Shown: positions 1-5,828 of the stretch, in pieces
Numbering within the stretch: position 1 is the first letter of the stretch
Layout: each line of letters opens with the position of its first letter
DNA from: Candidatus Krumholzibacteriia bacterium
GTDB lineage: Bacteria; Krumholzibacteriota; Krumholzibacteriia; LZORAL124-64-63
Reading direction: 5' to 3'
Length of the DNA stretch: 5,978 bases
Assembly (NCBI GenBank): GCA_030590265.1
Contig: JAUUYW010000226.1
Coordinates: 1 to 5,978, forward strand
Translations under genes and position numbers: made by a program
Notes under the pieces: model-generated
What the model saw: the letters and a program-made list of their open reading frames with translations, nothing else
Databases searched by the model: none
What the model was told of the DNA's origin: nothing

Positions 1-32
1 AGGACTGTCGACAATGGCAATGAGCAGCAGGC

Positions 33-1055
33 TTATTCCTGAGACTCAGCACCATATTGGTAGGTATACAAGCGCTTCACCAGATGACGCAGAGGCTCAA
101 TGCCACTGCGAGCCACCGAAGAAATCAGAATTGTTTCGATGCCTCCGTGGTCTTTGCACCACTGCCTGGCTTCGGCCATGACCTCGGCGTTGCGATCTTC
201 AGGAAGGACATCCTGCTTGGTCACAACCACCGCGAAAGGCAACTCGGCCAGACGTTTCCCGTGCCGTATCAATTCTTCACGCAAGACATCCAAAGCACGT
301 TTGGGCGACTCGTAGGTTGGATCCACAAGCAAGAGCAAGGCCCGGGTGCGCTCAACATGACGCAAAAATTCATGGCCCAGGCCTTTCCCTTCAGCCGCAC
401 CTTCGATCAGGCCGGGAATATCTGCAATAGTGCAGCTGGTGAAATCACCCAAATCCACAATACCCAGGTTTGGCACCAAGGTGGTGAAGGGATAGTCGGC
501 CACCTTGGGACGAGCGGCGGTGATTACCGACAGCAGAGTACTTTTGCCGGCGTTGGGCTCGCCCACCAGACCGATGTCGGCAATGAGTTTCAGCTCCAGA
601 CGGATTTCCAATTGTTGGCCCGGTTTGCCCTCGGTGGCCTTCATGGGGGTCTGGTTGCGGGGATTGCGGAATTCCCAATTGCCTTTGCCGCCCTTGCCGC
701 CCACTGCCAACAGAACCCGGTCGCCATTTTCCAGCAGATCACCAAGGGGCGCATTGTCTTCAGTGTTGTGTATAGAGGTACCACAGGGAACCCGAAGGAT
801 GATATCCTCACCATCGGGACCGGTCTTTTTCCTACCGGAACCAGCCATACCTGCTGCGGCCTTGTAGTTCCGTTTGTAACGAAAATCCAAAAGGGTGGAA
901 AGCTCATCGGAAGCTTCAAACCATACCGCCCCACCACGGCCGCCGTTGCCGCCATCAGGCCCTCCACGGTCAACAAATTTTTCCCGACGAGTGGACACAC
1001 AGCCATCTCCCCCACGGCCTGACTCCAACTTGATTGTGGCAATATCCAAAAACAC
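33..1055 (-). CDS. obgE: Obg-family GTPase (ribosome assembly, 50S)
   Basis: Obg GTPases bind the 50S subunit during late assembly and couple ribosome maturation to the guanine-nucleotide pool in the cytoplasm. The 340-aa product has the glycine-rich Obg fold over about residues 1-155 (GGPDGGNGGRGG near 31-42), then the G domain: G1 GEPNAGKST at 165-173, switch I around YPFTT at 188-192, G3 DIPG at 212-215, G4 TKQD at 279-282 and G5 SSVA at 312-315. It ends soon after the G domain, so it lacks the C-terminal OCT extension found in many Obg proteins. I chose the GTG at 1055 because it gives the family N-terminus MFLDIATIK and lies 8 nt after AGGAG; a GTG at 1064 overlaps that AGGAG. It is the last gene of the block, 45 nt after coaD. 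G4 has Thr instead of the usual Asn. Identity is secure; the start is likely. Confidence 0.96.
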   Translation of the reverse strand: MFLDIATIKLESGRGGDGCVSTRREKFVDRGGPDGGNGGRGGAVWFEASDELSTLLDFRYKRNYKAAAGMAGSGRKKTGPDGEDIILRVPCGTSIHNTEDNAPLGDLLENGDRVLLAVGGKGGKGNWEFRNPRNQTPMKATEGKPGQQLEIRLELKLIADIGLVGEPNAGKSTLLSVITAARPKVADYPFTTLVPNLGIVDLGDFTSCTIADIPGLIEGAAEGKGLGHEFLRHVERTRALLLLVDPTYESPKRALDVLREELIRHGKRLAELPFAVVVTKQDVLPEDRNAEVMAEARQWCKDHGGIETILISSVARSGIEPLRHLVKRLYTYQYGAESQE

Positions 1056-1063
1056 GGTCAACA

Positions 1064-1069
1064 CTCCTG
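1064..1069 (-). promoter_or_regulatory. obgE ribosome binding site
   Basis: Read on the minus strand this is CAGGAG, followed by 8 nt and then GTG at 1055. The upstream in-frame GTG at 1064-1062 overlaps the AGGAG itself and cannot use it, so this site decides the start in favour of 1055. Confidence 0.7.
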
Positions 1070-1100
1070 GTGAAAATCGGCAAAAAAGTAGGGGATCAAA

Positions 1101-1565
1101 CTAACTCAGGGCCTTGACCACCGGTTCAGGGACTAGTTTTTCAAGAGGACCATGGTGAGCAATGACGTCACGCACCAAGCTGCTGCTGACCGCCGCCATG
1201 TGTGGTCGGGCCAGAAAGTAAACATATTCCACCTCAGAAGCCAGCAATGCGTTGACTCCAGCGAGGGTCCATTCGTGTTCGTAGTCACCGGCAGTTCGAA
1301 TCCCCCGAATTACTGCCACCGCCCCACGAGCTCGGACTTCATCCACCAAAAGGCCGGAAAAAGAGTGCACTTCCACTTCGGGCAAGTGGGCGATGGATTG
1401 GCGGAATAGGTCCACCCTCTGCTCCACGGGCAGCAAATCGGCTTTGCCCTTTTCCGCCACCACTACCGTAACCCGGTCAAACAGGGCGCAGGCCCTTTCC
1501 AGAATATCCAGGTGCCCAAGAGTGACGGGATCAAATGAGCCTGGGTAAAGAACATGTCGTTCCAT
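1101..1565 (-). CDS. coaD: Pantetheine-phosphate adenylyltransferase (CoaD)
   Basis: CoaD transfers AMP from ATP to 4'-phosphopantetheine to give dephospho-CoA and pyrophosphate, the penultimate step of coenzyme A synthesis in the cytoplasm. The 154-aa product has the usual length (E. coli 159). The nucleotidyltransferase signature GSFDPVTLGH spans about residues 9-18, ending in the catalytic His18 of the T/HxGH motif. RGIRTAGDYEHE (about 87-98) carries the Arg pair and DYE segment of the family, and SSSLVRDV near 127-134 matches the C-terminal ATP-binding motif. TLGH replaces the common TNGH, a tolerated position. ATG 1565 is preferred to ATG 1571: GAGG sits 6 nt before the former and directly abuts the latter. 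It lies 32 nt after rsmD, a partner often found next to coaD in bacteria. Identity is secure. Confidence 0.96.
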   Translation of the reverse strand: MERHVLYPGSFDPVTLGHLDILERACALFDRVTVVVAEKGKADLLPVEQRVDLFRQSIAHLPEVEVHSFSGLLVDEVRARGAVAVIRGIRTAGDYEHEWTLAGVNALLASEVEYVYFLARPHMAAVSSSLVRDVIAHHGPLEKLVPEPVVKALS

Positions 1566-1571
1566 GATCAT

Positions 1572-1575
1572 CCTC
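1572..1575 (-). promoter_or_regulatory. coaD ribosome binding site
   Basis: GAGG on the minus strand, with 6 nt to the ATG at 1565 and 0 nt to the in-frame ATG at 1571. The spacing favours the inner start, which yields MERHVLYPGSFDP, close to the usual CoaD N-terminus. Confidence 0.6.
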
Positions 1576-1597
1576 GTTTCTCAAACATTCCAGCGGA

Positions 1598-2155
1598 TTA
1601 TCCAGGCCTGACCACCGTCAGGCAGGTTTCGCCGTAGCGTCGGTTGCTGATCTTCCAGGGACCTTTTTCACTGTCATCAATAACGATTGCAGCACTGTGT
1701 TCGATGATTCCCGCTTTAAAACCAGAGGCAGGATCGCCATGGGTCAGCCTTTGAAAGATACCAACAGCCACCGAAGTATGATAGGGCGGATCGCAAAACA
1801 GCAGCCAGGAAGTTCCATCATCGGGTGGTTGCCACCCTGCGAAAAAAACTTCCGCATCGGATTGAACCAATTCAAAATGATCGGTTTCGGCACCACACAA
1901 TTCCAGGTTGCGCCGGGCCAGATCCAATGATTTGCGGTGGACATCCACCAGGATAGCCTTGCTGGCGCCTCTGCTTAGGGCCTCAATGGCCAATCCACCT
2001 GCGCCACAGCACAAATCCAGCACCTGGCAACCACGCACCGAAGGACCCAGGATGGAAAACATGGCTTCTTTGACCCGGTCGGTGGTGGGACGCACCAAAT
2101 TACCTTTGGGTGAGAGCAGCTTCCTGCCCCTCCATTGTCCAGAAACAACTCTCAT
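1598..2155 (-). CDS. rsmD: 16S rRNA (guanine(966)-N2)-methyltransferase RsmD
   Basis: RsmD uses S-adenosylmethionine to methylate N2 of G966 in 16S rRNA on the assembling 30S subunit. The 185-aa product matches the family length. It opens with the RsmD N-terminus (RVVSGQWRGRKL, 2-13) and the diagnostic RPTTDRVKEAMFSIL (22-36). The Rossmann SAM-binding motif is VLDLCCGAGGLAIEAL (45-60), where LDLFAGSG is more common. The acidic end of strand 2 is VDVH (70-73), the catalytic motif IV is DPPY (122-125), and the C-terminal RRYGETCLTVV (172-182) is typical of the family. Its ATG overlaps the aroK stop as ATGA, so translation is probably coupled to shikimate kinase; a GGAAAAGAG stretch inside the aroK end can serve as its ribosome site. 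coaD follows after 32 nt, a common pairing. Confidence 0.95.
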   Translation of the reverse strand: MRVVSGQWRGRKLLSPKGNLVRPTTDRVKEAMFSILGPSVRGCQVLDLCCGAGGLAIEALSRGASKAILVDVHRKSLDLARRNLELCGAETDHFELVQSDAEVFFAGWQPPDDGTSWLLFCDPPYHTSVAVGIFQRLTHGDPASGFKAGIIEHSAAIVIDDSEKGPWKISNRRYGETCLTVVRPG

Positions 2156-2685
2156 GGACGACTCTTTTCCAGATGACGTTGCCAGATAAGACTGCGCAGC
2201 ATGACCGTGTGGGCGAGATTGTCCAGATCACCATCCGCCTGGAGTCTGAAATCGGCAGCAGCAGCGTACAGGGGACGCCGGCGGCGGAACAAATCTTCCA
2301 GCCCTGACCAGCCCAACTCATCGATCAACGGTCGCCCTCCAACAGGAGCATCCTTCAACCTGGTCCGGACTTCTTTCCATGAACAATCCAGCCAGATGAC
2401 CACACCATTGGCCCGCAAAACCCCGACAGCAGCAGGTGTTTCCACGATGCCACCGCCGGTATCCACAATCAGATTCCGCATTGGGTCCAAATCCTGGACG
2501 GCTTTTAATTCCAGGTGGCGAAAGGCAGCCTGGCCGCGGATGTTGAATATTTCAGCAATGCAGGAACCTTCATTTTCTTCAACAACCCCATCAACAGACA
2601 CACCAGGGCGACTGGTGTTGGCCTGCAAGCTGGCCAAAACCGTCGATTTACCACTGCCCATGAATCCGATCAATGAAGTCCACAT
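2152..2685 (-). CDS. aroK: Shikimate kinase, variant DxD motif
   Basis: Shikimate kinase phosphorylates shikimate to shikimate 3-phosphate with ATP, step five of the chorismate pathway, in the cytoplasm. The 177-aa product shows Walker A GFMGSGKST (7-15), a shikimate-lid segment with IAEIF (43-47), FRHLE (55-59; its Arg is the shikimate-binding Arg58 of the M. tuberculosis enzyme), GGG (77-79), the lid Arg in GGRPL (116-120), and RRRPLY (135-140) with the second substrate Arg. The gapless match after Walker A to the M. tuberculosis enzyme gives SVD (30-32) where DTD is expected, so the shikimate-binding Asp is kept and the Mg-associated first Asp is Ser. AGGA lies 7 nt before the ATG. It follows the pilQ hairpin and overlaps rsmD by 4 nt. 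The fold assignment is firm; full activity is inferred. Confidence 0.9.
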   Translation of the reverse strand: MWTSLIGFMGSGKSTVLASLQANTSRPGVSVDGVVEENEGSCIAEIFNIRGQAAFRHLELKAVQDLDPMRNLIVDTGGGIVETPAAVGVLRANGVVIWLDCSWKEVRTRLKDAPVGGRPLIDELGWSGLEDLFRRRRPLYAAAADFRLQADGDLDNLAHTVMLRSLIWQRHLEKSRP

Positions 2686-2701
2686 AACCCAATCCTAATA
2701 C

Positions 2702-2735
2702 AACGCCCCCCCTGAAGGCAATCAGGGAGGGCGTT
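2702..2735 (-). terminator. Hairpin between pilQ and aroK, likely terminator or attenuator
   Basis: Arms 2702-2715 and 2722-2735 pair over 14 positions around the 6-nt loop 2716-2721. The single imperfect pair, 2709 with 2728, is a G:U wobble in minus-strand RNA but a C:A mismatch in plus-strand RNA, which suggests selection for the minus transcript. That fits an end for the pil operon 32 nt after the pilQ stop. The following U-rich stretch is weak (TTGTATT on the minus strand, including the arm's last two bases), and aroK starts 16 nt beyond the stem, so partial read-through or attenuation is as plausible as full termination. Confidence 0.55.
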
Positions 2736-2766
2736 TATTCTGCATCTATTTTGTCAACAACCGAGG

Positions 2767-4116
2767 TTAAAAGTCAGCCAGGGCCTCGGGGTTAATTTCT
2801 ACTTCGGAGTCGGTGGTCAAGGTAGTGCGCCGGATATATTCATCGGTGACAATGTGCGGCGTTACAAAAACCACTAATTCACGATGGTCTTTGGTTTTGC
2901 TCGTGTGCTTGAAAAGAGCACCCAACAGCGGGATGTCCATCAAAACCGGCACACCACTTTCCACATCACTTTCAATTTTGCGAATCAAGCCCGCCACGAT
3001 GGCTGTTTCACCATCTTGAACCACAACCCGGGTATCGGATTCACTGGTATTGATGATCACTCCACCCTGCACCGTAGCCTGGCTGGAAAGATCACTCACT
3101 TCGTTATGAATATCGAGAGTGATATGTTCCGGGCTGTTGATGTGCGGAGTCACCTGCAACATGATACCGATGGTGGTCAGCTGAGTGATGGCATTGCCAG
3201 CCTCATCAGCCACGATCAGGGGAATCTTCTGGCCCACCAGGATTTTGGCCTCGCGGTTGTCCGTGGTGGTGATGATTGGGTTGCTGATCAAGTGGGCGTC
3301 GAGAGAATTCTCCAGGGCCTGCACTTTGACCAACAATTCGCCCCAGTTCTGAACCGTAGCCACCTTGAGCTCCGTGGCAGGGTTCTGGAAAGTGTTGTCA
3401 ATGAAACCACTACCGGCCATATTGGAGCCTGAGGGCTTGAAATTGTTGATACCCCAGTTGATGCCCAACTCTCGCGTGGCCTTGACGTTCATGTCCACCA
3501 GGCGGGCGTTGATCTCTACCTGTGGTGTCTGGGAATCCAGCTGCTTCGCCATGTTGCTGATCAAAGCCACCCTTTCCTGGATATCGTTGATCAACAAACT
3601 GTTGGTGCGAATATCCACGTCGATGTTTCCCCGGTCGGTGAGCATTTCCTTGAGGGCGTTCTTGATCTCATCGGCGTTGGCGTAGTGCATGGTGACCATG
3701 CCTAGATCCAGGAAAGCAAGGTCTTCCACTTGCTTGCGGGAACGTTCCACGGCAAGCTTTTCGTCCCGCAGCTGTGCGGCCGTATCGATGCGAAATACAC
3801 CATGTTCTTCAATGTAGTCAAAGCTGTGAGCCCGCAAAATAACCCCCAGGGCTTCTTTCCAGGGCACTTCTTCCAACCGGACAGTGACTTTGCCCACAAC
3901 ATTGGGTGAAGCCACAATGTTGCTGCCCGAGAAGCTGGACAACGACCGTAAAACCGTGCCGATCTCAGCATCCTGAACGTCAAGGGAAATGGGGCGGCCC
4001 ATGAATTCTGCAGTCTCAGGAATTTCAGCATCCTGGGCCAGAGCGATTGAGCTCAGGCTGACGATGGCAACCACCATCAAGACCAGGGTATAGGTAAAGC
4101 GGATCCTTCCGAACAT
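2767..4116 (-). CDS. pilQ: Type IV pilus secretin PilQ, short form without AMIN domains
   Basis: PilQ multimerises in the outer membrane to form the gated pore through which the pilus passes. The 449-aa product begins with a type I signal peptide (basic start, hydrophobic 10-24, likely cleavage after ALA at 25-27). A secretin/TonB short N-terminal domain follows at about 42-112 (SLDVQDAEIGTVLRSLS), then an N1/secretin_N domain at about 135-197 (ANADEIKNALKEML, TNSLLINDI). The secretin C-domain spans about 198-423, with its signature VPVLMDIPLLGALF at 389-402 and VVFVTPHIV at 415-423. Proteobacterial PilQ is around 700 aa and starts with peptidoglycan-binding AMIN domains; none is present here. 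There is no cysteine, so it is not a lipoprotein. It starts 3 nt after pilP, with GGAGG 8 nt before ATG. A type II secretion or other secretin is excluded mainly by the pilMNOP context. Confidence 0.95.
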   Translation of the reverse strand: MFGRIRFTYTLVLMVVAIVSLSSIALAQDAEIPETAEFMGRPISLDVQDAEIGTVLRSLSSFSGSNIVASPNVVGKVTVRLEEVPWKEALGVILRAHSFDYIEEHGVFRIDTAAQLRDEKLAVERSRKQVEDLAFLDLGMVTMHYANADEIKNALKEMLTDRGNIDVDIRTNSLLINDIQERVALISNMAKQLDSQTPQVEINARLVDMNVKATRELGINWGINNFKPSGSNMAGSGFIDNTFQNPATELKVATVQNWGELLVKVQALENSLDAHLISNPIITTTDNREAKILVGQKIPLIVADEAGNAITQLTTIGIMLQVTPHINSPEHITLDIHNEVSDLSSQATVQGGVIINTSESDTRVVVQDGETAIVAGLIRKIESDVESGVPVLMDIPLLGALFKHTSKTKDHRELVVFVTPHIVTDEYIRRTTLTTDSEVEINPEALADF

Positions 4117-4119
4117 TTT

Positions 4120-4578
4120 CTAGCCCTCCGTAGTTTCGAGCTTGAGAACCACTTTGTTGGTGATTCCGTAAAGAGTGACCCGCGCGGTGAGTGAGTTTTT
4201 GCGGATGCTGACGACCCGACCGAAACGGACGCGATCGCCCACACGCAGGATATAACCAAAACCGTCTCCATCTTCGACCAGGGCGAATCGATCATCCTGG
4301 CCCCACATCACGCCCACCAGGTGAGCGCTGTTCATGTCCACCAGCTCGCTGGCAACTGATTCTCTGTACTCTCCATCGACCAGCACCCGGAAAGGGTCTT
4401 CCTTGCCGTAGGACTGGTAGAAAAATTCGTTTGCCCTCAGAGCGTTGATGCGCGCACGAGCCTCCTGGGAAGGAGAGAGCGATGCGGGATCATCATTGGT
4501 CGCGGCCAGGGCTCCCGATATCATCACCAGGAGAACACCGGTCATTACCGCGGCTATCAATTTCTTTTGGTGAAACAT
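4120..4578 (-). CDS. pilP: Type IV pilus assembly protein PilP, no lipobox
   Basis: PilP is the periplasmic link between the PilN/PilO inner-membrane pair and the PilQ secretin. The 152-aa product has a basic start (HQKK), a hydrophobic stretch at about 7-22 and a probable signal peptidase I site after ALA at 23-25. The DPF motif of the family is at 61-63, and a small beta domain of PilP type occupies about 85-150 (HLVGVMWGQDDRFALVED, then YILRVGDRV and GRVVSI). Classical PilP is a lipoprotein, but this protein has no cysteine at all, so it must be soluble or held by partners. ATG 4578 is preferred to GTG 4584 because GGAGAGG lies 6 nt before the former and abuts the latter. It is 12 nt after pilO and 3 nt before pilQ. 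The call rests on the DPF motif, domain and position. Confidence 0.88.
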   Translation of the reverse strand: MFHQKKLIAAVMTGVLLVMISGALAATNDDPASLSPSQEARARINALRANEFFYQSYGKEDPFRVLVDGEYRESVASELVDMNSAHLVGVMWGQDDRFALVEDGDGFGYILRVGDRVRFGRVVSIRKNSLTARVTLYGITNKVVLKLETTEG

Positions 4579-4584
4579 ATCCAC

Positions 4585-4591
4585 CCTCTCC
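4585..4591 (-). promoter_or_regulatory. pilP ribosome binding site
   Basis: GGAGAGG on the minus strand, beginning at the last base of the pilO stop codon. It has 6 nt to ATG 4578 and no space to GTG 4584, which selects the inner start and hints at coupling to pilO termination. Confidence 0.6.
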
Positions 4592-5238
4592 TAGTGTTGG
4601 CCACCGGCTTTTGCCGGGGCGGGTTTGGCTTTGTTCTCTGAATTTTCAGCCACAACCTGGGGTTGGGAAGAATCCAAAGTGTAGGCAGTGAGGATCAAAT
4701 CCGTTTTCATGGTATAGGGCTGGTCATCAGTATTATCCAGGCCCTGCATCCGCAAATTGGATACATTGACGATGCGATTCAGGTTGGCCAGCCGACTCAG
4801 GAAAACACCCGTTTGATGGTATCCGCCTTCAATGCTCACCTCGATGGGGTTGTCGGAATAGAAACCGTGTCCCAACGTATTTTGAGGCCTGAAAATCTGG
4901 AATTCGACTCCGGATTGTTGACCCGCAGCAGTCACTTTGCGCAACAGGTCCGGCATCTGGTTTTTCTCAGGCAACAGAGTTTGGGCCACGTCCCACTGGT
5001 CGTGTAAAATGGCATACTCTTGTTCCACCCGTTCGAGGTTGCGAACCAGCAGGCGGGCCTTTTCCAGATCCCGACTCAGCTCCTGGTGTCTGACTTCAAG
5101 TTCGGACACCTTCTCCTTGCCCGAGGCATAGGTGAACGGGTACATGGCTGACATGAAGTACATGGGTACTGCCACCAGCACCACTAGGATCGCCATGGCC
5201 CAGCGCAATAGTTTAGGATCTTTGATATCGATATCCAT
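4591..5238 (-). CDS. pilO: Type IV pilus inner-membrane protein PilO
   Basis: PilO is a bitopic inner-membrane protein that forms heterodimers with PilN and contacts PilP in the pilus alignment complex. The 215-aa product has a short cytoplasmic tail, one transmembrane segment at about 12-33, a periplasmic coiled coil at about 40-82, and the PilO globular domain at about 85-190. That domain shows LLPEKNQMPDLLRKV (88-102), SGVEFQIFRP (109-118) and the family core PIEVSIEGGYHQTGVFLSRLA (131-151, key residues G139, Y140, H141 and F147), then NRIVNVSNL (154-162). The C-terminus is Ala-, Pro- and Lys-rich (201-212) and likely disordered. It begins 11 nt after pilN, with GGAAGGA 5 nt before ATG, and is followed by pilP. 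Length and architecture are standard. Confidence 0.94.
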   Translation of the reverse strand: MDIDIKDPKLLRWAMAILVVLVAVPMYFMSAMYPFTYASGKEKVSELEVRHQELSRDLEKARLLVRNLERVEQEYAILHDQWDVAQTLLPEKNQMPDLLRKVTAAGQQSGVEFQIFRPQNTLGHGFYSDNPIEVSIEGGYHQTGVFLSRLANLNRIVNVSNLRMQGLDNTDDQPYTMKTDLILTAYTLDSSQPQVVAENSENKAKPAPAKAGGQH

Positions 5239-5249
5239 GGTGGTCCTTC

Positions 5250-5828
5250 CTATCCTTCGAAGGCCGGTTTGGGTGCTCGCCGCACGGCGCTCGCCCTGGC
5301 CTTGAATTTTATGACTTGCACGTCTCCAATTTCGCCTTTTTCGGCCACTGTCAGGTCAACCGAGGCAAACCAGGGACTGCTGGTAATGCTTTGCAGAAAA
5401 TCACTGATCAGGAAATTGCTGAAGGTCACACCTTCGACCTGGTAGCTGTCTCCACCGATATCCTCAAAACGAGTCAGCCACATATGATCAGGCAGACTGC
5501 GATTCAGTTCGTCCATCAGATGAACCCGGAAGTAACGGTCCCGATCCAGTTCGGTGATCACGTCCAAACGATCGTTCAGATCCTTGCGCTGTTTGTTCAG
5601 GCGCTTGATCTTGGCGATCTCAGGAGCCAAACGACGGCTCTCGGCTTCTTCTTCGGCAATGGTTTCCTGGAGTGCGGCAACTTCCTTGGCTTGATGAAAG
5701 TGTGCACCGGTTATAACCACTGCTGCCACCAGGATCAGAGCCACCGGGGCAAAAGCACCCACCTGCGGGATTTTCAGACTTCTTTGTTTTGGCTGTTCAT
5801 CACGAGGCAAAAGATTGATGCGAATCAT
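5250..5828 (-). CDS. pilN: Type IV pilus inner-membrane protein PilN
   Basis: PilN spans the inner membrane and links cytoplasmic PilM to periplasmic PilO/PilP. The 192-aa product starts with the conserved INLLP motif (4-8), the peptide known to insert into PilM. It has one transmembrane segment at about 24-42, a charged coiled coil at about 46-96 (rich in Glu, Lys and Arg), and a ferredoxin-like periplasmic domain at about 100-180 with LPDHMWLTRFE (112-122), VEGVTFSNFLISDFLQSI (131-148) and SPWF (151-154), all typical of PilN. The ATG overlaps the pilM stop as ATGA and has an unusually strong ribosome site. pilO follows after 11 nt. Nothing essential appears to be missing, and the identification is secure. 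Confidence 0.95.
   Translation of the reverse strand: MIRINLLPRDEQPKQRSLKIPQVGAFAPVALILVAAVVITGAHFHQAKEVAALQETIAEEEAESRRLAPEIAKIKRLNKQRKDLNDRLDVITELDRDRYFRVHLMDELNRSLPDHMWLTRFEDIGGDSYQVEGVTFSNFLISDFLQSITSSPWFASVDLTVAEKGEIGDVQVIKFKARASAVRRAPKPAFEG

Noticed and set aside
6..13. Eight-base palindrome TGTCGACA near the window edge
   Set aside because: A single short palindrome of this length is expected by chance, and no second copy or operator context is seen.
1..32. Possible start of a next gene after obgE
   Set aside because: The 32 nt downstream of the obgE stop contain no ATG or GTG on the minus strand with a ribosome site. An out-of-frame ATG inside the obgE end leads to a peptide I cannot recognise.
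57..1022. Long open frame of 321 codons on the plus strand, antisense to obgE
   Set aside because: It lies wholly opposite a conserved obgE, its translation shows no recognisable domain, and it is best explained by codon bias of the true gene on the other strand.
1082..1087. Run of six T on the minus strand between coaD and obgE, a possible terminator tail
   Set aside because: The preceding sequence around the coaD stop forms only a poor, mismatched stem, so no intrinsic terminator is called.
2201..2698. Plus-strand open frame of 165 codons opposite aroK
   Set aside because: It is antisense to the shikimate kinase over almost its full length, with Ser/Pro-rich, low-information translation.
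2752..2757. Perfect TTGACA on the minus strand after pilQ, a possible -35 box for aroK
   Set aside because: No acceptable -10 hexamer follows at 16-18 nt; that position falls in the C-rich arm of the hairpin. A sigma-70 promoter is not supported by this alone.
2884..3432. Plus-strand open frame of 182 codons opposite pilQ
   Set aside because: The sequence on the other strand encodes the conserved secretin domain, and the plus-strand translation resembles no protein family.
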